A stretch of 64,000 nt of DNA from Paraplanobispora takensis (GTDB lineage Bacteria; Actinomycetota; Actinomycetes; Streptosporangiales; Streptosporangiaceae), in contig NZ_BOOK01000044.1 of the NCBI RefSeq assembly GCF_016863195.1, forward strand, positions 1-64,000, read 5' to 3'. The notes below the pieces were generated by a model. The model did not search any database, was not told where the DNA came from, and saw only the letters and a list, made by a program, of their open reading frames with translations. Each line of letters opens with the position of its first letter. Position 1 is the stretch's first letter. A program made the position numbers and the translations under genes. Shown in pieces: positions 23,899-32,155 of the stretch.

Positions 23899-24660
23899 AT
23901 GTACGCCGAGGAGCGGCAGCAGGAGATCCTGCGACGTGCACGGGAGGCCGGGCGCGTCGACGTGGTGACGCTGGCGGAGGAGTTCGCCGTCACCACGGAG
24001 ACCGTCCGCCGCGACCTGACCGCGCTCGAGCGCGCGGGCGTGCTGCGCCGCGTGCACGGCGGCGCCATCCCGGTGGAGCGGCTGGGCTTCGAGCCGGCCC
24101 TGGCCGCCAGAGACGAGGTGATGACCCAGGAGAAGGAGCGCATCGCCAAGGCAGCCCTCGGCGAGCTGCCGGAGGACGGGTCGGTCATCATCGACGCCGG
24201 ATCGACGACGGCCAGGCTGGTGCAGGCCCTGCCCACCGACCGGGAGCTCACGGTCATCGTCAACTCCCCTCCCCTGGCCACGGTGCTGGCCGCCCGGCCC
24301 AACCTGAGCGTCATCATGCTGGGCGGCCGGGTCCGCGGGCGCACGCTGGCCACGGTCGACGACTGGGCGCTGCGCCCGCTGGCCGGCCTCCACGTGGACG
24401 TGGCGTTCATGGCGACCAACGGCTGCTCGGTGGCCAAGGGGCTGACGACGCCCGACCCGGCCGAGGCGGCGATGAAACGGGCCATGATCGGCGCGGCCCA
24501 GCGCAGCGTGCTGCTGGCCGACCACACCAAGTTCACCAACACCTACCTGGCCCGGTTCGCGACCCTGTCGGAGATCGACATGGTGATCAGCGACACCGGC
24601 CTGGACGCGGTGACGGCGGCCGACCTCGCGGCCGCCGGGCCCGAGGTGGTCCGAGCATGA
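23899..24660 (+). CDS. DeoR/GlpR-family regulator of the PTS operon
   Basis: The 253-residue repressor-type protein has the DeoR HTH (residues 5-55; RQQEILRRAREAGRVDVVTLAEEF ... TVRRDLTALE) and the sugar-phosphate sensor domain with DAGSTT (near residue 97) and the C-terminal DHTKF signature. Such proteins respond to phosphorylated sugars, often fructose-1-phosphate-like compounds. It overlaps the next gene by 4 bp (ATGA), so regulator and kinase are coupled. Expected to control this whole operon. Confidence 0.92.
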   Translation: MYAEERQQEILRRAREAGRVDVVTLAEEFAVTTETVRRDLTALERAGVLRRVHGGAIPVERLGFEPALAARDEVMTQEKERIAKAALGELPEDGSVIIDAGSTTARLVQALPTDRELTVIVNSPPLATVLAARPNLSVIMLGGRVRGRTLATVDDWALRPLAGLHVDVAFMATNGCSVAKGLTTPDPAEAAMKRAMIGAAQRSVLLADHTKFTNTYLARFATLSEIDMVISDTGLDAVTAADLAAAGPEVVRA

Positions 24661-25598
24661 TCGTGACGCTCACCCTCAACCCCAGTCTGGACCGCACGAT
24701 CGAGGTCGGCGCCCTGACCCGCGGCGCGGTCATCCGCGCCGCCGCCACCCATCTCGACCCCGGCGGCAAGGGGGTCAACGTCTCCCGGGCGCTGCTGGCC
24801 AACGGGATCCGCTCCTGCGCGGTCGTCCCCTTCGGCGGCGAAGAGGGCGGGCGGCTCATCGGGCTGCTGTCGGCCGAGGGCATCGACATGGTCACCGTCC
24901 CCGTGACCGGCCCGACCCGCTCCAACGTCGCGCTCGCCGAGCCCGACGGCACGATCACGAAGATCAACGAGCCCGGCACGGAGCTGTCCGCGGCCGAGCT
25001 CGACGCCGTCGCCGAGGCGGTGCTGGGCGCCGCCGGCTCGGCCGACTGGGTGGTGGCCTCCGGCAGCCTGCCCCCGCGGGTCCCCGCCGACCTCTACGCC
25101 CGGCTGTGCCGCCGCTTCACCGGCGCCGGGATCCTCGTCGCCATCGACACCAGCGGGCCCGCGCTGACGGCCGCACTGCCCGCGCGGCCGGCCCTGGTCA
25201 AGCCGAACCGCGAGGAGCTGACCGAGGCCACCGGCATGAAGATCACCACGCTGGGCGACGCGATCGACGCGGCGGACAGGCTGCGCGCCATGGGCGCGGG
25301 CACGGTCCTGGCCAGCCTCGGCGCCGACGGCGCGGTCCTGATCCAGGACGACGGGGTCTGGTACGGCGAGGGCCCCGTCGCCGAACCGCGCAGCACCGTC
25401 GGCGCCGGTGACGCCATGCTGGCCGGCTTCCTGGCCGCCGGGGCCCGCGGCGAGGAAGCCCTGGCCGAGGCGCTGGCCTGGGGCACCGCCGCGGTGGGCC
25501 TGCCCGGCAGCCGGATGCCCGCCCCGGCCGACATCCGCCGTGACCACATCCGCACCTCTGCGGCCGATCCGGCCCTGCCGCTGCGGTCCGGGGGCTGA
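24657..25598 (+). CDS. fruK: PfkB-family sugar-phosphate kinase, 1-phosphofructokinase type
   Basis: The 313-residue kinase starts MIVTLTLNPSLDRTIEVG and has LDPGGKGVNVSRAL (PfkB signature 1) and the C-terminal PRSTVGAGDAMLAGFLA (signature 2 with the catalytic Asp). This is the 1-phosphofructokinase/tagatose-6-phosphate kinase group, which forms ketohexose 1,6-bisphosphates with ATP. The start overlaps the DeoR stop by 4 bp. In this operon it should act after the polyol dehydrogenase. Whether the substrate is fructose-1-P, fructose-6-P or tagatose-6-P cannot be read from sequence. Confidence 0.87.
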   Translation: MIVTLTLNPSLDRTIEVGALTRGAVIRAAATHLDPGGKGVNVSRALLANGIRSCAVVPFGGEEGGRLIGLLSAEGIDMVTVPVTGPTRSNVALAEPDGTITKINEPGTELSAAELDAVAEAVLGAAGSADWVVASGSLPPRVPADLYARLCRRFTGAGILVAIDTSGPALTAALPARPALVKPNREELTEATGMKITTLGDAIDAADRLRAMGAGTVLASLGADGAVLIQDDGVWYGEGPVAEPRSTVGAGDAMLAGFLAAGARGEEALAEALAWGTAAVGLPGSRMPAPADIRRDHIRTSAADPALPLRSGG

Positions 25599-25666
25599 CA
25601 GCGGCGCACCACCACCCCCCTCGACCGGCTCCCACCCGCCGGTCACCCCGGAAGGAGCACTATTAG

Positions 25667-26809
25667 ATGACCACCGACTACACTCCCGCCGTCCAGGGGA
25701 CAGGGGCGAGAGCCGCCATCCAGCGCTTCGGCGGGCACCTCGCCGGCATGATCATGCCGAACATCGGCGCGTTCATCGCCTGGGGCCTGATCACCGCCCT
25801 GTTCATCCCGACGGGATGGCTGCCCAACGAGAGCCTGGCCGCCCTCGTCGAGCCGATGGTCAAGGTCCTGCTGCCCGTCCTGATCGGCTACACCGGCGGG
25901 CGGATGGTCCACGGCCAGCGCGGGGCCGTGGTGGGCGCGGTCGCCACCATGGGCGTGGTCGTCGGCGCGGACGTGCCGATGTTCCTCGGCGCGATGATCA
26001 TCGGTCCGCTCGCCGCCTACGTCCTCAAGCTGGTCGACGGCTTCCTCCAGGACCGCACCAAGGCCGGCTTCGAGATGCTGGTGGACAACTTCACCGCGGG
26101 CATCGTCGGCGGCGGCGTGGCGCTGCTGGGCGTGTGGGGCATCGGCCCGATCATCGAGGCGGTGACCAAGGCCGCGGGCGAGGCGGTCGGCTGGCTGGTG
26201 GCCCACAGCCTGCTGCCGCTGGCCTCGGTCCTGATCGAGCCGGCCAAGGTCCTGTTCCTCAACAACGCCATCAACCACGGCGTGCTCAGCCCGCTGGGCG
26301 TGGCCGAGGCCTCCGAGCAGGGCAAGTCGATCCTGTTCATGCTGGAGACCAACCCCGGCCCCGGTCTCGGCCTGCTGCTGGCGTTCCTGTTCTTCGGGCC
26401 CCGGATGCTGCGCCCCAGCACCCCGGCCGCGATGGTCATCCACTTCTTCGGCGGCATCCACGAGATCTACTTCCCCTACGTCCTGATGAAGCCGCGCCTG
26501 ATCCTGGCCGTCATCGCCGGCGGCGCCGCGGGCGTCTTCACCTTCCTCCTCACCGGCGCCGGCCTGGTGGCCCCGCCCTCCCCCGGCAGCGTCTTCGCCT
26601 ACCTGGCCGTGACCCCCAAGGGCGGCTGGTTCGCCTCCATCGCCGGAATCCTCGTCGCCACCCTCGTCTCCTTCGCCGTCGCCGCGCTCCTGCTGGGCTT
26701 CGGCCGCGGCGAGAAGGAGGAGGCCGAGGACGCGGCGCAGGACGCCGCCGCCGAGGAGACCTCCTCCGGCACCGCATCCGCCGCTCCGTCCATCACGAAG
26801 GAGGCCTGA
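25667..26809 (+). CDS. PTS mannitol-type EIIC permease
   Basis: The 380-residue membrane protein is the IIC part of a mannitol-family PTS transporter. It starts with FGGHLAGMIMPNIGAFIAWG and has NNAINHGVLSPLG (about 202-214) and FFGGIHEIYFPYVLM (about 262-276), which carries the conserved GGIHE substrate-site motif of MtlA. EIIB and EIIA are separate downstream genes rather than fused. The C-terminal tail (about 345-380) is Glu/Ala-rich. AAGGAG precedes the ATG. The motif set supports hexitol import; mannitol itself is likely, not proven. Confidence 0.9.
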   Translation: MTTDYTPAVQGTGARAAIQRFGGHLAGMIMPNIGAFIAWGLITALFIPTGWLPNESLAALVEPMVKVLLPVLIGYTGGRMVHGQRGAVVGAVATMGVVVGADVPMFLGAMIIGPLAAYVLKLVDGFLQDRTKAGFEMLVDNFTAGIVGGGVALLGVWGIGPIIEAVTKAAGEAVGWLVAHSLLPLASVLIEPAKVLFLNNAINHGVLSPLGVAEASEQGKSILFMLETNPGPGLGLLLAFLFFGPRMLRPSTPAAMVIHFFGGIHEIYFPYVLMKPRLILAVIAGGAAGVFTFLLTGAGLVAPPSPGSVFAYLAVTPKGGWFASIAGILVATLVSFAVAALLLGFGRGEKEEAEDAAQDAAAEETSSGTASAAPSITKEA

Positions 26810-26812
26810 CCC

Positions 26813-27121
26813 ATGGCGGGCATCGAGAGCAAGGACATCCACAAGATCGTCATCGCCTGCGACGCGGGGATGGGCAGCAGCGTCATGCTCGCCTCCCAGG
26901 TCCGCAAGCAGCTCAAGGGGGAGGGCATCGAGGTGGTGCACACCCCGGTCAACTCCATCCCCGGCGACGCCGACGTCGTGCTGTGCCACGCGGGCCTGGC
27001 CGACCGGGCCAGGGCCTCGGCCCCGGGCGTCGTGCTGGTCCCGTTCCAGGTCTTCATCGGCGACCCGGCGGTGACCCGGCTGATCGACACGATCAAGAAG
27101 GGCGGGACCGTCGATGCCTGA
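26813..27121 (+). CDS. PTS mannitol-type EIIB
   Basis: The 102-residue cytosolic phosphocarrier has the active-site loop VIACDAGMGSSVM, where the Cys (residue 16) accepts phosphate from EIIA and passes it to the incoming polyol. The GMGSS P-loop matches the mannitol/lactose EIIB fold. It starts 3 bp after the EIIC stop, with GGAGG in the end of EIIC, and overlaps the EIIA start by 8 bp. Confidence 0.92.
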   Translation: MAGIESKDIHKIVIACDAGMGSSVMLASQVRKQLKGEGIEVVHTPVNSIPGDADVVLCHAGLADRARASAPGVVLVPFQVFIGDPAVTRLIDTIKKGGTVDA

Positions 27122-27566
27122 GACGGCACCGCTCCCCCTGGACCCGCGCGCCGTACGGCTGGACGCCTCGGCCGCCGACCGCGACGACGCCATCGCGCAG
27201 TGCGGCCGGGTGCTGGTGGAGATCGGCGCGGCCGAGCCCTCCTACGTCGAGGCCATGCTGGAGCGGGAGCGCTCGATCTCCACCTACGTGGGCGAGGAGG
27301 TGGCGATCCCGCACGGCACGCTCGCCGCCAAGGACGTGGTCCGCCACGACGCGATCTGCGTGCTGCGCTTCCCCGGGGGCGTCGACTGGGGCGGCGAGCG
27401 GGTGACGGTCTGCGTCGGCATCGCCGCCCGCGGCGACGGCCACGTGCGGCTGCTGTCCGAGCTCGCCCAGATCCTGATGGACCCCGACAGCGCCCGGGCC
27501 CTGCGCGAGGCCGAGGAGGTCTCCGAGGTGCTCTCGCTACTGCAACCGACACAGGAGGACCAGTGA
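27114..27566 (+). CDS. PTS mannitol/fructose-type EIIA
   Basis: The 150-residue protein carries YVGEEVAIPHGTLAAKD. The His in IPHGT is the phosphorylated residue of the EIIA-Mtl/Fru family; it takes phosphate from HPr. ERERSISTYVGEEVAIPHG is very close to canonical MtlF/MtlA IIA sequences. It overlaps EIIB by 8 bp and the following dehydrogenase by 4 bp (GTGA), indicating tight translational coupling in the operon. Confidence 0.92.
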   Translation: MPETAPLPLDPRAVRLDASAADRDDAIAQCGRVLVEIGAAEPSYVEAMLERERSISTYVGEEVAIPHGTLAAKDVVRHDAICVLRFPGGVDWGGERVTVCVGIAARGDGHVRLLSELAQILMDPDSARALREAEEVSEVLSLLQPTQEDQ

Positions 27567-28597
27567 AGGTCGCCCGTTTCCACGCTCCCGGCGACATCCG
27601 CGTCGAGGACGCCCCCGAGCCCGTCGCCGGGCCCGGGGAGATCAGGATCCGCGTGCGGAACTGCTCGACCTGCGGCACCGACGCCAAGATCTTCAAGCAC
27701 GGCCACCACCACATCAGGCCGCCGAGGGTCATGGGGCACGAGATCGCCGGCGAGGTCGTCGACGGGACGGAGGGCTGGGCCCCGGGCGACCGGGTACAGG
27801 TGATCGCCGCGATCCCCTGCGGGACGTGCGGGGAGTGCCGCCGGGGCCGGATGACCGTCTGCCCGAACCAGGAGTCGATGGGCTACCACTACGACGGCGG
27901 GTTCGCCGAGTACATGGTCGTGCCCGCCAAGGTCCTGGCCGTCGACGGCGTCAACCGCATCCCCGACGGCGTCGGGTTCGCCGAGGCGTCGGTGGCCGAG
28001 CCGCTGGCCTGCGTGCTCAACGGCCAGGAGCTGGCCCGCGTCGGTCGGGGCGACGACGTCGTGATCATGGGCTCGGGTCCCATCGGCTGCCTGCACGTAC
28101 GGCTGGCGCGCTCGCGCGGCGCGGCCCGGGTCTTCCTGCTGGACGTCAACGCCGAGCGGCTGGAGATGGCCGCCTCGCTGGTCCGGCCGGACGCGGCCGT
28201 GCACGCCGAGGGCGGCGACTCGGCTGTGGAGCAGGTGCTCAAGCTGACCGAGGGCCGGGGCGCCGACGTGGTCGTCACCGCCGCCGCCTCCGGCGCGGCC
28301 CAGGAGCAGGCCCTGCGGATGGCGGCGCGGCAGGGGCGCATCAGCTTCTTCGGCGGCCTGCCCAAGGACGACCCGATCATCGGCTGCGACTCCAACCTGG
28401 TGCACTACCGGGAGCTGACCGTCGTCGGCGCCAACGGGTCCAGCCCCGCGCACAACGCGCGGGCGCTGGAGCTGATCGCCGGCGGCGAGGTCCCGGTCTC
28501 CGATCTGATCACCCACCGGCTGCCGCTTCCGGAGGTCCTGGACGGGATCGGGATCGTCAGCCGGGGTGAGGCCATCAAGGTCACCGTCGAACCCTGA
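27563..28597 (+). CDS. zinc-dependent medium-chain polyol(-phosphate) dehydrogenase
   Basis: The 344-residue MDR enzyme has the catalytic zinc site (NCSTCGTDAK, then GHE in RVMGHEIAGEV), the structural zinc Cys cluster CGTCGECRRGRMTVC (about 92-106) and the NAD loop GSGPIGC. The usual mannitol-1-P 5-dehydrogenase (MtlD) is a different, zinc-free family, so this enzyme is a non-standard partner for a mannitol-type PTS. It resembles sorbitol or galactitol-1-phosphate dehydrogenases. The expected step is oxidation of the imported polyol phosphate to a ketose phosphate for the PfkB kinase. GTG start inside the EIIA stop. Confidence 0.85.
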   Translation: MKVARFHAPGDIRVEDAPEPVAGPGEIRIRVRNCSTCGTDAKIFKHGHHHIRPPRVMGHEIAGEVVDGTEGWAPGDRVQVIAAIPCGTCGECRRGRMTVCPNQESMGYHYDGGFAEYMVVPAKVLAVDGVNRIPDGVGFAEASVAEPLACVLNGQELARVGRGDDVVIMGSGPIGCLHVRLARSRGAARVFLLDVNAERLEMAASLVRPDAAVHAEGGDSAVEQVLKLTEGRGADVVVTAAASGAAQEQALRMAARQGRISFFGGLPKDDPIIGCDSNLVHYRELTVVGANGSSPAHNARALELIAGGEVPVSDLITHRLPLPEVLDGIGIVSRGEAIKVTVEP

Positions 28598-28638
28598 AAA
28601 CCCCTCCCCGAATCCCTCTGCGAGAGGAAGTCCCGAAG

Positions 28639-28926
28639 ATGCCGGAGAGAACAGTCACCATCGCCTCGCGCACGGGCCTGCACGCCCGCCCCGCCAAGCT
28701 GTTCGTGCAGGCCGCGCAGGCGCAGGGCGTCCCGGTCCGGATCCGGGTCGGCGACGGCAGGCCCGCCCCGGCCACCAGCATGCTCGCCGTACTGGCGCTG
28801 GGCGCCGTCCAGGGCACGGAGGTCACCCTCACCGCGGACGACGGGCCGGGCGCGGAGGCCGCGCTCGACTCCCTGGCCGCGCTCCTGGCCCGCGACCTCG
28901 ACGCCGAGCAGGCCTCCGGTGCCTGA
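28639..28926 (+). CDS. HPr phosphocarrier of the PTS operon
   Basis: This 95-residue HPr has the active-site His in RTGLHARPA (His15) and the region around Ser46 in ATSMLAVLALG, the regulatory serine position of Gram-positive HPr. It is slightly longer than the standard 85-88 residues through a C-terminal DLDAEQASGA tail. AGGAAG precedes the ATG. It overlaps the longer possible start of EI by 8 bp. A dedicated HPr in a substrate operon is unusual for actinomycetes. Confidence 0.93.
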   Translation: MPERTVTIASRTGLHARPAKLFVQAAQAQGVPVRIRVGDGRPAPATSMLAVLALGAVQGTEVTLTADDGPGAEAALDSLAALLARDLDAEQASGA

Positions 28927-28966
28927 GACGGGCACATCCCCGGCGGCCGGGACGGAAGAAGCCACG

Positions 28967-30679
28967 ATGACCAGCGCGGAGGGAGCCCGGACGGCCGGGA
29001 CGGAGCGGGCTCCGGCGGCCGGGACGCTGCGCGGTCTGGGCGTCAGCCCGGGGCGGGCGGCCGGGCGGGTGTGCCGGATGGCCGGCCCGCCGCGCCTGCC
29101 GGCCCGGCTCCCGGTCGCCGACGCCGCCCGGGAGGCCGCCCTGGCGCTGCGCGCGCTGGAGGAGGTCGCCGCGGACCTGGCCGCGCGGGCCGGGCGGACC
29201 TCCGACGCCGAGGCGGGCGCGATCCTGGAGGCGCAGTCGTTCATGGCCGCCGACCCCGGCCTGCGCGAGACGGTCGAGGAGAACCTCGCGGCGGGCATGG
29301 ACGCCGGGCACGCCGTCGACGCCGCCTGCGACCACCACCGGCGCGCGCTGCTGGAGGCCGGCGGCTACTTCGCCGAACGCGCCGCCGACCTCGACGACAT
29401 CCGCAACCGGGCCGTCGCCGCGGTGCTGGGGCTGCCGGTGCCCGGAATCCCCGACCCGGGCCACCCGTTCGTCCTGGTCGCCGAGGACCTCGCCCCCGCC
29501 GACACGGTGAACCTCGACCCGGCGACCGTGCTCGCCCTCGTCACCGAGAAGGGCGGGCCGACCAGCCACACCGCCATCCTCGCCCGTTCCCGCGGCCTGC
29601 CCGCCGTGGTGGCCTGCCGGGGCGCCCTGGAGATCGGCGAGGGGAGCTGGGTGTCGGTCGACGGGACGGCCGGGGAGGTCGGGACCGGCCTCGGCGAACA
29701 GGACGCCGAGGAGATCCTGCGCCGGGCCGCCGGCGAACGCCGGCGCCTGGCCGCGAGCACCGGCCCGGGGCGGACGGCCGACGGTCACGGGGTCGAACTG
29801 CTGCTCAACATCGGGTCCGCCGCCGATCTGGGGTCCGGCGTGGACGCCGAGGGCGTCGGGCTCTTCAGGACCGAGTTCCTCTTCCTCGGCCGCAAGGACG
29901 CCCCCGGTTTCGAGGAGCAGGTCGCGGCCTACGAGGCGGTGCTGCGGGCCGTACCCGGCGGCAAGGTCGTGGTGCGCACGCTCGACGCAGGGACGGACAA
30001 GCCCCTGCCGTTCCTGGGACTGCCCGAGGAGCCCAACCCGGCGCTGGGCGTGCGGGGGCTGCGGGTCGGCCGCCTGCGGCAGGAGGTGCTCGACGTCCAG
30101 CTCGACGCCGTCGCCGAGGCGGCCCGCGCGAGCGGTGTCCGGCCGTGGGTGATGGCGCCGATGGTGACGACCGCAGGCGAGGCGGCGGACTTCGCCGCGC
30201 GGGCCCGCGCGCGGGGCATCACCCGGGTGGGGGCGATGATCGAGGTCCCGGCCGCCGCGCTCAGGGCCGATCACCTGCTGCGCGAGCTCGACTTCCTCAG
30301 CATCGGCACCAACGACCTCAGCCAGTACGCCTTCGCCGCCGACCGCCAGCACGGCGAGCTCGCCGACCTGCTCGATCCCTGGCAGGCGGGGCTGCTGCGG
30401 CTGGTGGCCGAGTGCGCGCGGGCGGGCCGGGCCGCGGGCAAGCCCGTCGGCGTGTGCGGGGAGGCCGCCGCCGATCCGCTGCTGGCCACGGTCCTGACCG
30501 GCCTCGGCGTCACCAGCCTGTCGATGTCGGCACCGAGTCTCGCGCCGGTACGCGAGAGGCTGGCCCGCACCTCCCTGGCCCGCTGCGAGGCCAACGCCCG
30601 CATCGCCCTGGACGCCGACGACCCGGCGGTGGCCCGCAAAGCGGTGGCCGAGGAGACCGCCGCCGGGCACGCGGCCTAG
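28967..30679 (+). CDS. ptsI: PTS enzyme I
   Basis: The protein of about 570 residues is phosphoenolpyruvate-protein phosphotransferase. It has the phosphorylated His in GGPTSHTAILARSRGLPAVV, the PEP-binding segment EGVGLFRTEFLFLGR, the Mg site (EVPAAALRADHLLRELDF then SIGTNDLSQYAFAADR) and the C-terminal catalytic Cys in GVCGEAAADP. ATG 28967 follows GGAAGAAG and places LRGLGVSPGRAAG near the N-terminus. A GTG at 28919 overlapping HPr by 8 bp would add 16 residues. It starts the phosphorelay EI-HPr-EIIA-EIIB-EIIC; all parts are in this operon. Confidence 0.93.
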   Translation: MTSAEGARTAGTERAPAAGTLRGLGVSPGRAAGRVCRMAGPPRLPARLPVADAAREAALALRALEEVAADLAARAGRTSDAEAGAILEAQSFMAADPGLRETVEENLAAGMDAGHAVDAACDHHRRALLEAGGYFAERAADLDDIRNRAVAAVLGLPVPGIPDPGHPFVLVAEDLAPADTVNLDPATVLALVTEKGGPTSHTAILARSRGLPAVVACRGALEIGEGSWVSVDGTAGEVGTGLGEQDAEEILRRAAGERRRLAASTGPGRTADGHGVELLLNIGSAADLGSGVDAEGVGLFRTEFLFLGRKDAPGFEEQVAAYEAVLRAVPGGKVVVRTLDAGTDKPLPFLGLPEEPNPALGVRGLRVGRLRQEVLDVQLDAVAEAARASGVRPWVMAPMVTTAGEAADFAARARARGITRVGAMIEVPAAALRADHLLRELDFLSIGTNDLSQYAFAADRQHGELADLLDPWQAGLLRLVAECARAGRAAGKPVGVCGEAAADPLLATVLTGLGVTSLSMSAPSLAPVRERLARTSLARCEANARIALDADDPAVARKAVAEETAAGHAA

Positions 30680-30714
30680 CGAGGGCCGGCCGGCGGGGTA
30701 CGGCCTCGCGGAAC

Positions 30715-30759
30715 CGGCGGCGCCGTACGGCACGGCCCGGCGGCGCCGTACGGCACGGC
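30715..30759. repeat. 22-bp direct repeat at period 23
   Basis: CGGCGGCGCCGTACGGCACG units at 30715-30736 and 30738-30759 lie in the short gap between the convergent enzyme I and ABC substrate-binding genes. They may act as redundant weak termination structures; each contains GCGCCGTACGGC. Confidence 0.5.
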
Positions 30760-30763
30760 GGGG

Positions 30764-32155
30764 TCAGCCGGACGAGCCGGCGGTGCGCACCGGGCCGAAC
30801 GCGGCGCGGGTGTCGATGACGTCGCCGAAGGAGGCCCAGCGGCCCTCGGCGAACCTGGCCAGCATCATCGACTCGATCGGGAAGCCGTCGTCGGGACCGG
30901 TGGACAGCGTGATCCCCGGCATCAGGGTGTCCACCGGCACGTCGTCGAGACGGCGCACCGCCTCGCGCAGCCCTTCGCGGGTGGGGCACTCCATCCGCCT
31001 GAGCGCCTGCACGAAGGCCTGCGCGGCGGTCCAGCCGAACATGGCCTGCTGGGCGGCCGGGTCCGCCTCCGGGGCGTAGCGCCGCAGGCTGCCGCGGTAG
31101 GCCGCGACCGCGGGGTCGTCCGCCTGCTCCGGGTCGGCGGCGTCCTTCTGGTAGACCGCGCTCACGATCTCCCGCACCTTCCCGGTGTCCACGCTCGCCA
31201 TCACGGCCGGGGCGACGGCCACGCTGTTGATGATGTGCAGGGGGTTCCACGAGGTGACGGCGGCGTCGACGGCCAGGGCCTGGGCCCCGAACTTCGGGGT
31301 GGTGACGCTCAGCAGCACGTCGGCCCCCGAGGCGGCGAGGTTGGCCACCTGCCCCTGCACGCCGGGGTCGGTGACCTCGTAGCTCTGCTCCGCCACGATC
31401 CGCACCCCGCTGCCGCGGACGGCGTCGGCGAAGCCGTCGCGCAGGTCCCTGCCGAAGTCGTCGTTCTGGTACAGCACCGCCACCGTGGCCGCCGGCAAGG
31501 TCTCCTTCAGGTACTGGGCGTAGACCCGGGCCTCGGCCACGTAACTGGGCTGGTAGCCGATGGTCCACGGGTGCTCCCGGTCGGTCCCCCACCGGGAGGC
31601 CCCGGTCGCCGCGAAGACCTGCGGCACCCGCCGGCGGTCGGCGTAGTCGCGCACCGCGGCGGTCGAGGGCGTGCCCACCGTCTGGAAGATCGCGAACACC
31701 TCCTCCAGCTCCACGAGCCTGCGGGCCTCCTCCACGGCCCTGGCGGGCTGGTAGCCGTCGTCGCGGACGACGAACTCGATCTTCCGGCCGTCCACCCCGC
31801 CCTCCTCGTTGACGTGGCCGAAGTAGGCCCGCGCACCCGAGGCGATCAGCCCGTAGGCCGAGGCCGGTCCGGACAGGGGATAGATCCCGCCCACTCTGAT
31901 CGTGTCCTCGTCGATGCCCGTCACCTGCTGCCCGGCGCAGGCGCCGGCGGGCAGCACGTCGTCCTCGTCGGTGAGGCGGCACCCGGCCAGCGGGAGGGCC
32001 AGGACGAGCGCCAGGGCCGCCGAGGCGGCAGTCCTGATCACCGGCCTGATCACCGGCCTGATCACCGGCCGGGTCGCGTGCCGGACCACCGGCCGGCTCA
32101 CGGACCGGGCCGGGACACGCGGTGCGGTGCTTGCGGCGGTCTCGCGCACGGTCAC
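30764..32155 (-). CDS. ABC transporter substrate-binding lipoprotein, branched-chain amino-acid type (LivK-like)
   Basis: The protein of about 463 residues has a lipobox ending LAGC (Cys59) and the Peripla_BP_6 fold: RVGGIYPLSGPASAYGLIASGARAYF, then VFAIFQTVGTPSTAAV and VAVLYQNDDFGRDLRDGF. It captures amino acids or related anions outside the membrane for the LivHM permease. The N-terminus before the lipobox is unusually long and has VIRP three times, from a 12-bp DNA repeat. A later start would give a normal signal peptide. GTG 32155 overlaps the permease stop (GTGA). Last gene of a five-gene minus-strand operon. Confidence 0.87.
   Translation of the reverse strand: MTVRETAASTAPRVPARSVSRPVVRHATRPVIRPVIRPVIRTAASAALALVLALPLAGCRLTDEDDVLPAGACAGQQVTGIDEDTIRVGGIYPLSGPASAYGLIASGARAYFGHVNEEGGVDGRKIEFVVRDDGYQPARAVEEARRLVELEEVFAIFQTVGTPSTAAVRDYADRRRVPQVFAATGASRWGTDREHPWTIGYQPSYVAEARVYAQYLKETLPAATVAVLYQNDDFGRDLRDGFADAVRGSGVRIVAEQSYEVTDPGVQGQVANLAASGADVLLSVTTPKFGAQALAVDAAVTSWNPLHIINSVAVAPAVMASVDTGKVREIVSAVYQKDAADPEQADDPAVAAYRGSLRRYAPEADPAAQQAMFGWTAAQAFVQALRRMECPTREGLREAVRRLDDVPVDTLMPGITLSTGPDDGFPIESMMLARFAEGRWASFGDVIDTRAAFGPVRTAGSSG
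32036..32071. repeat. three 12-bp units in the LivK-like leader
   Basis: GATCACCGGCCT occurs three times in tandem (the last copy ends CG), encoding the VIRP repeats upstream of the lipobox. Slippage expansion is likely. Confidence 0.75.
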
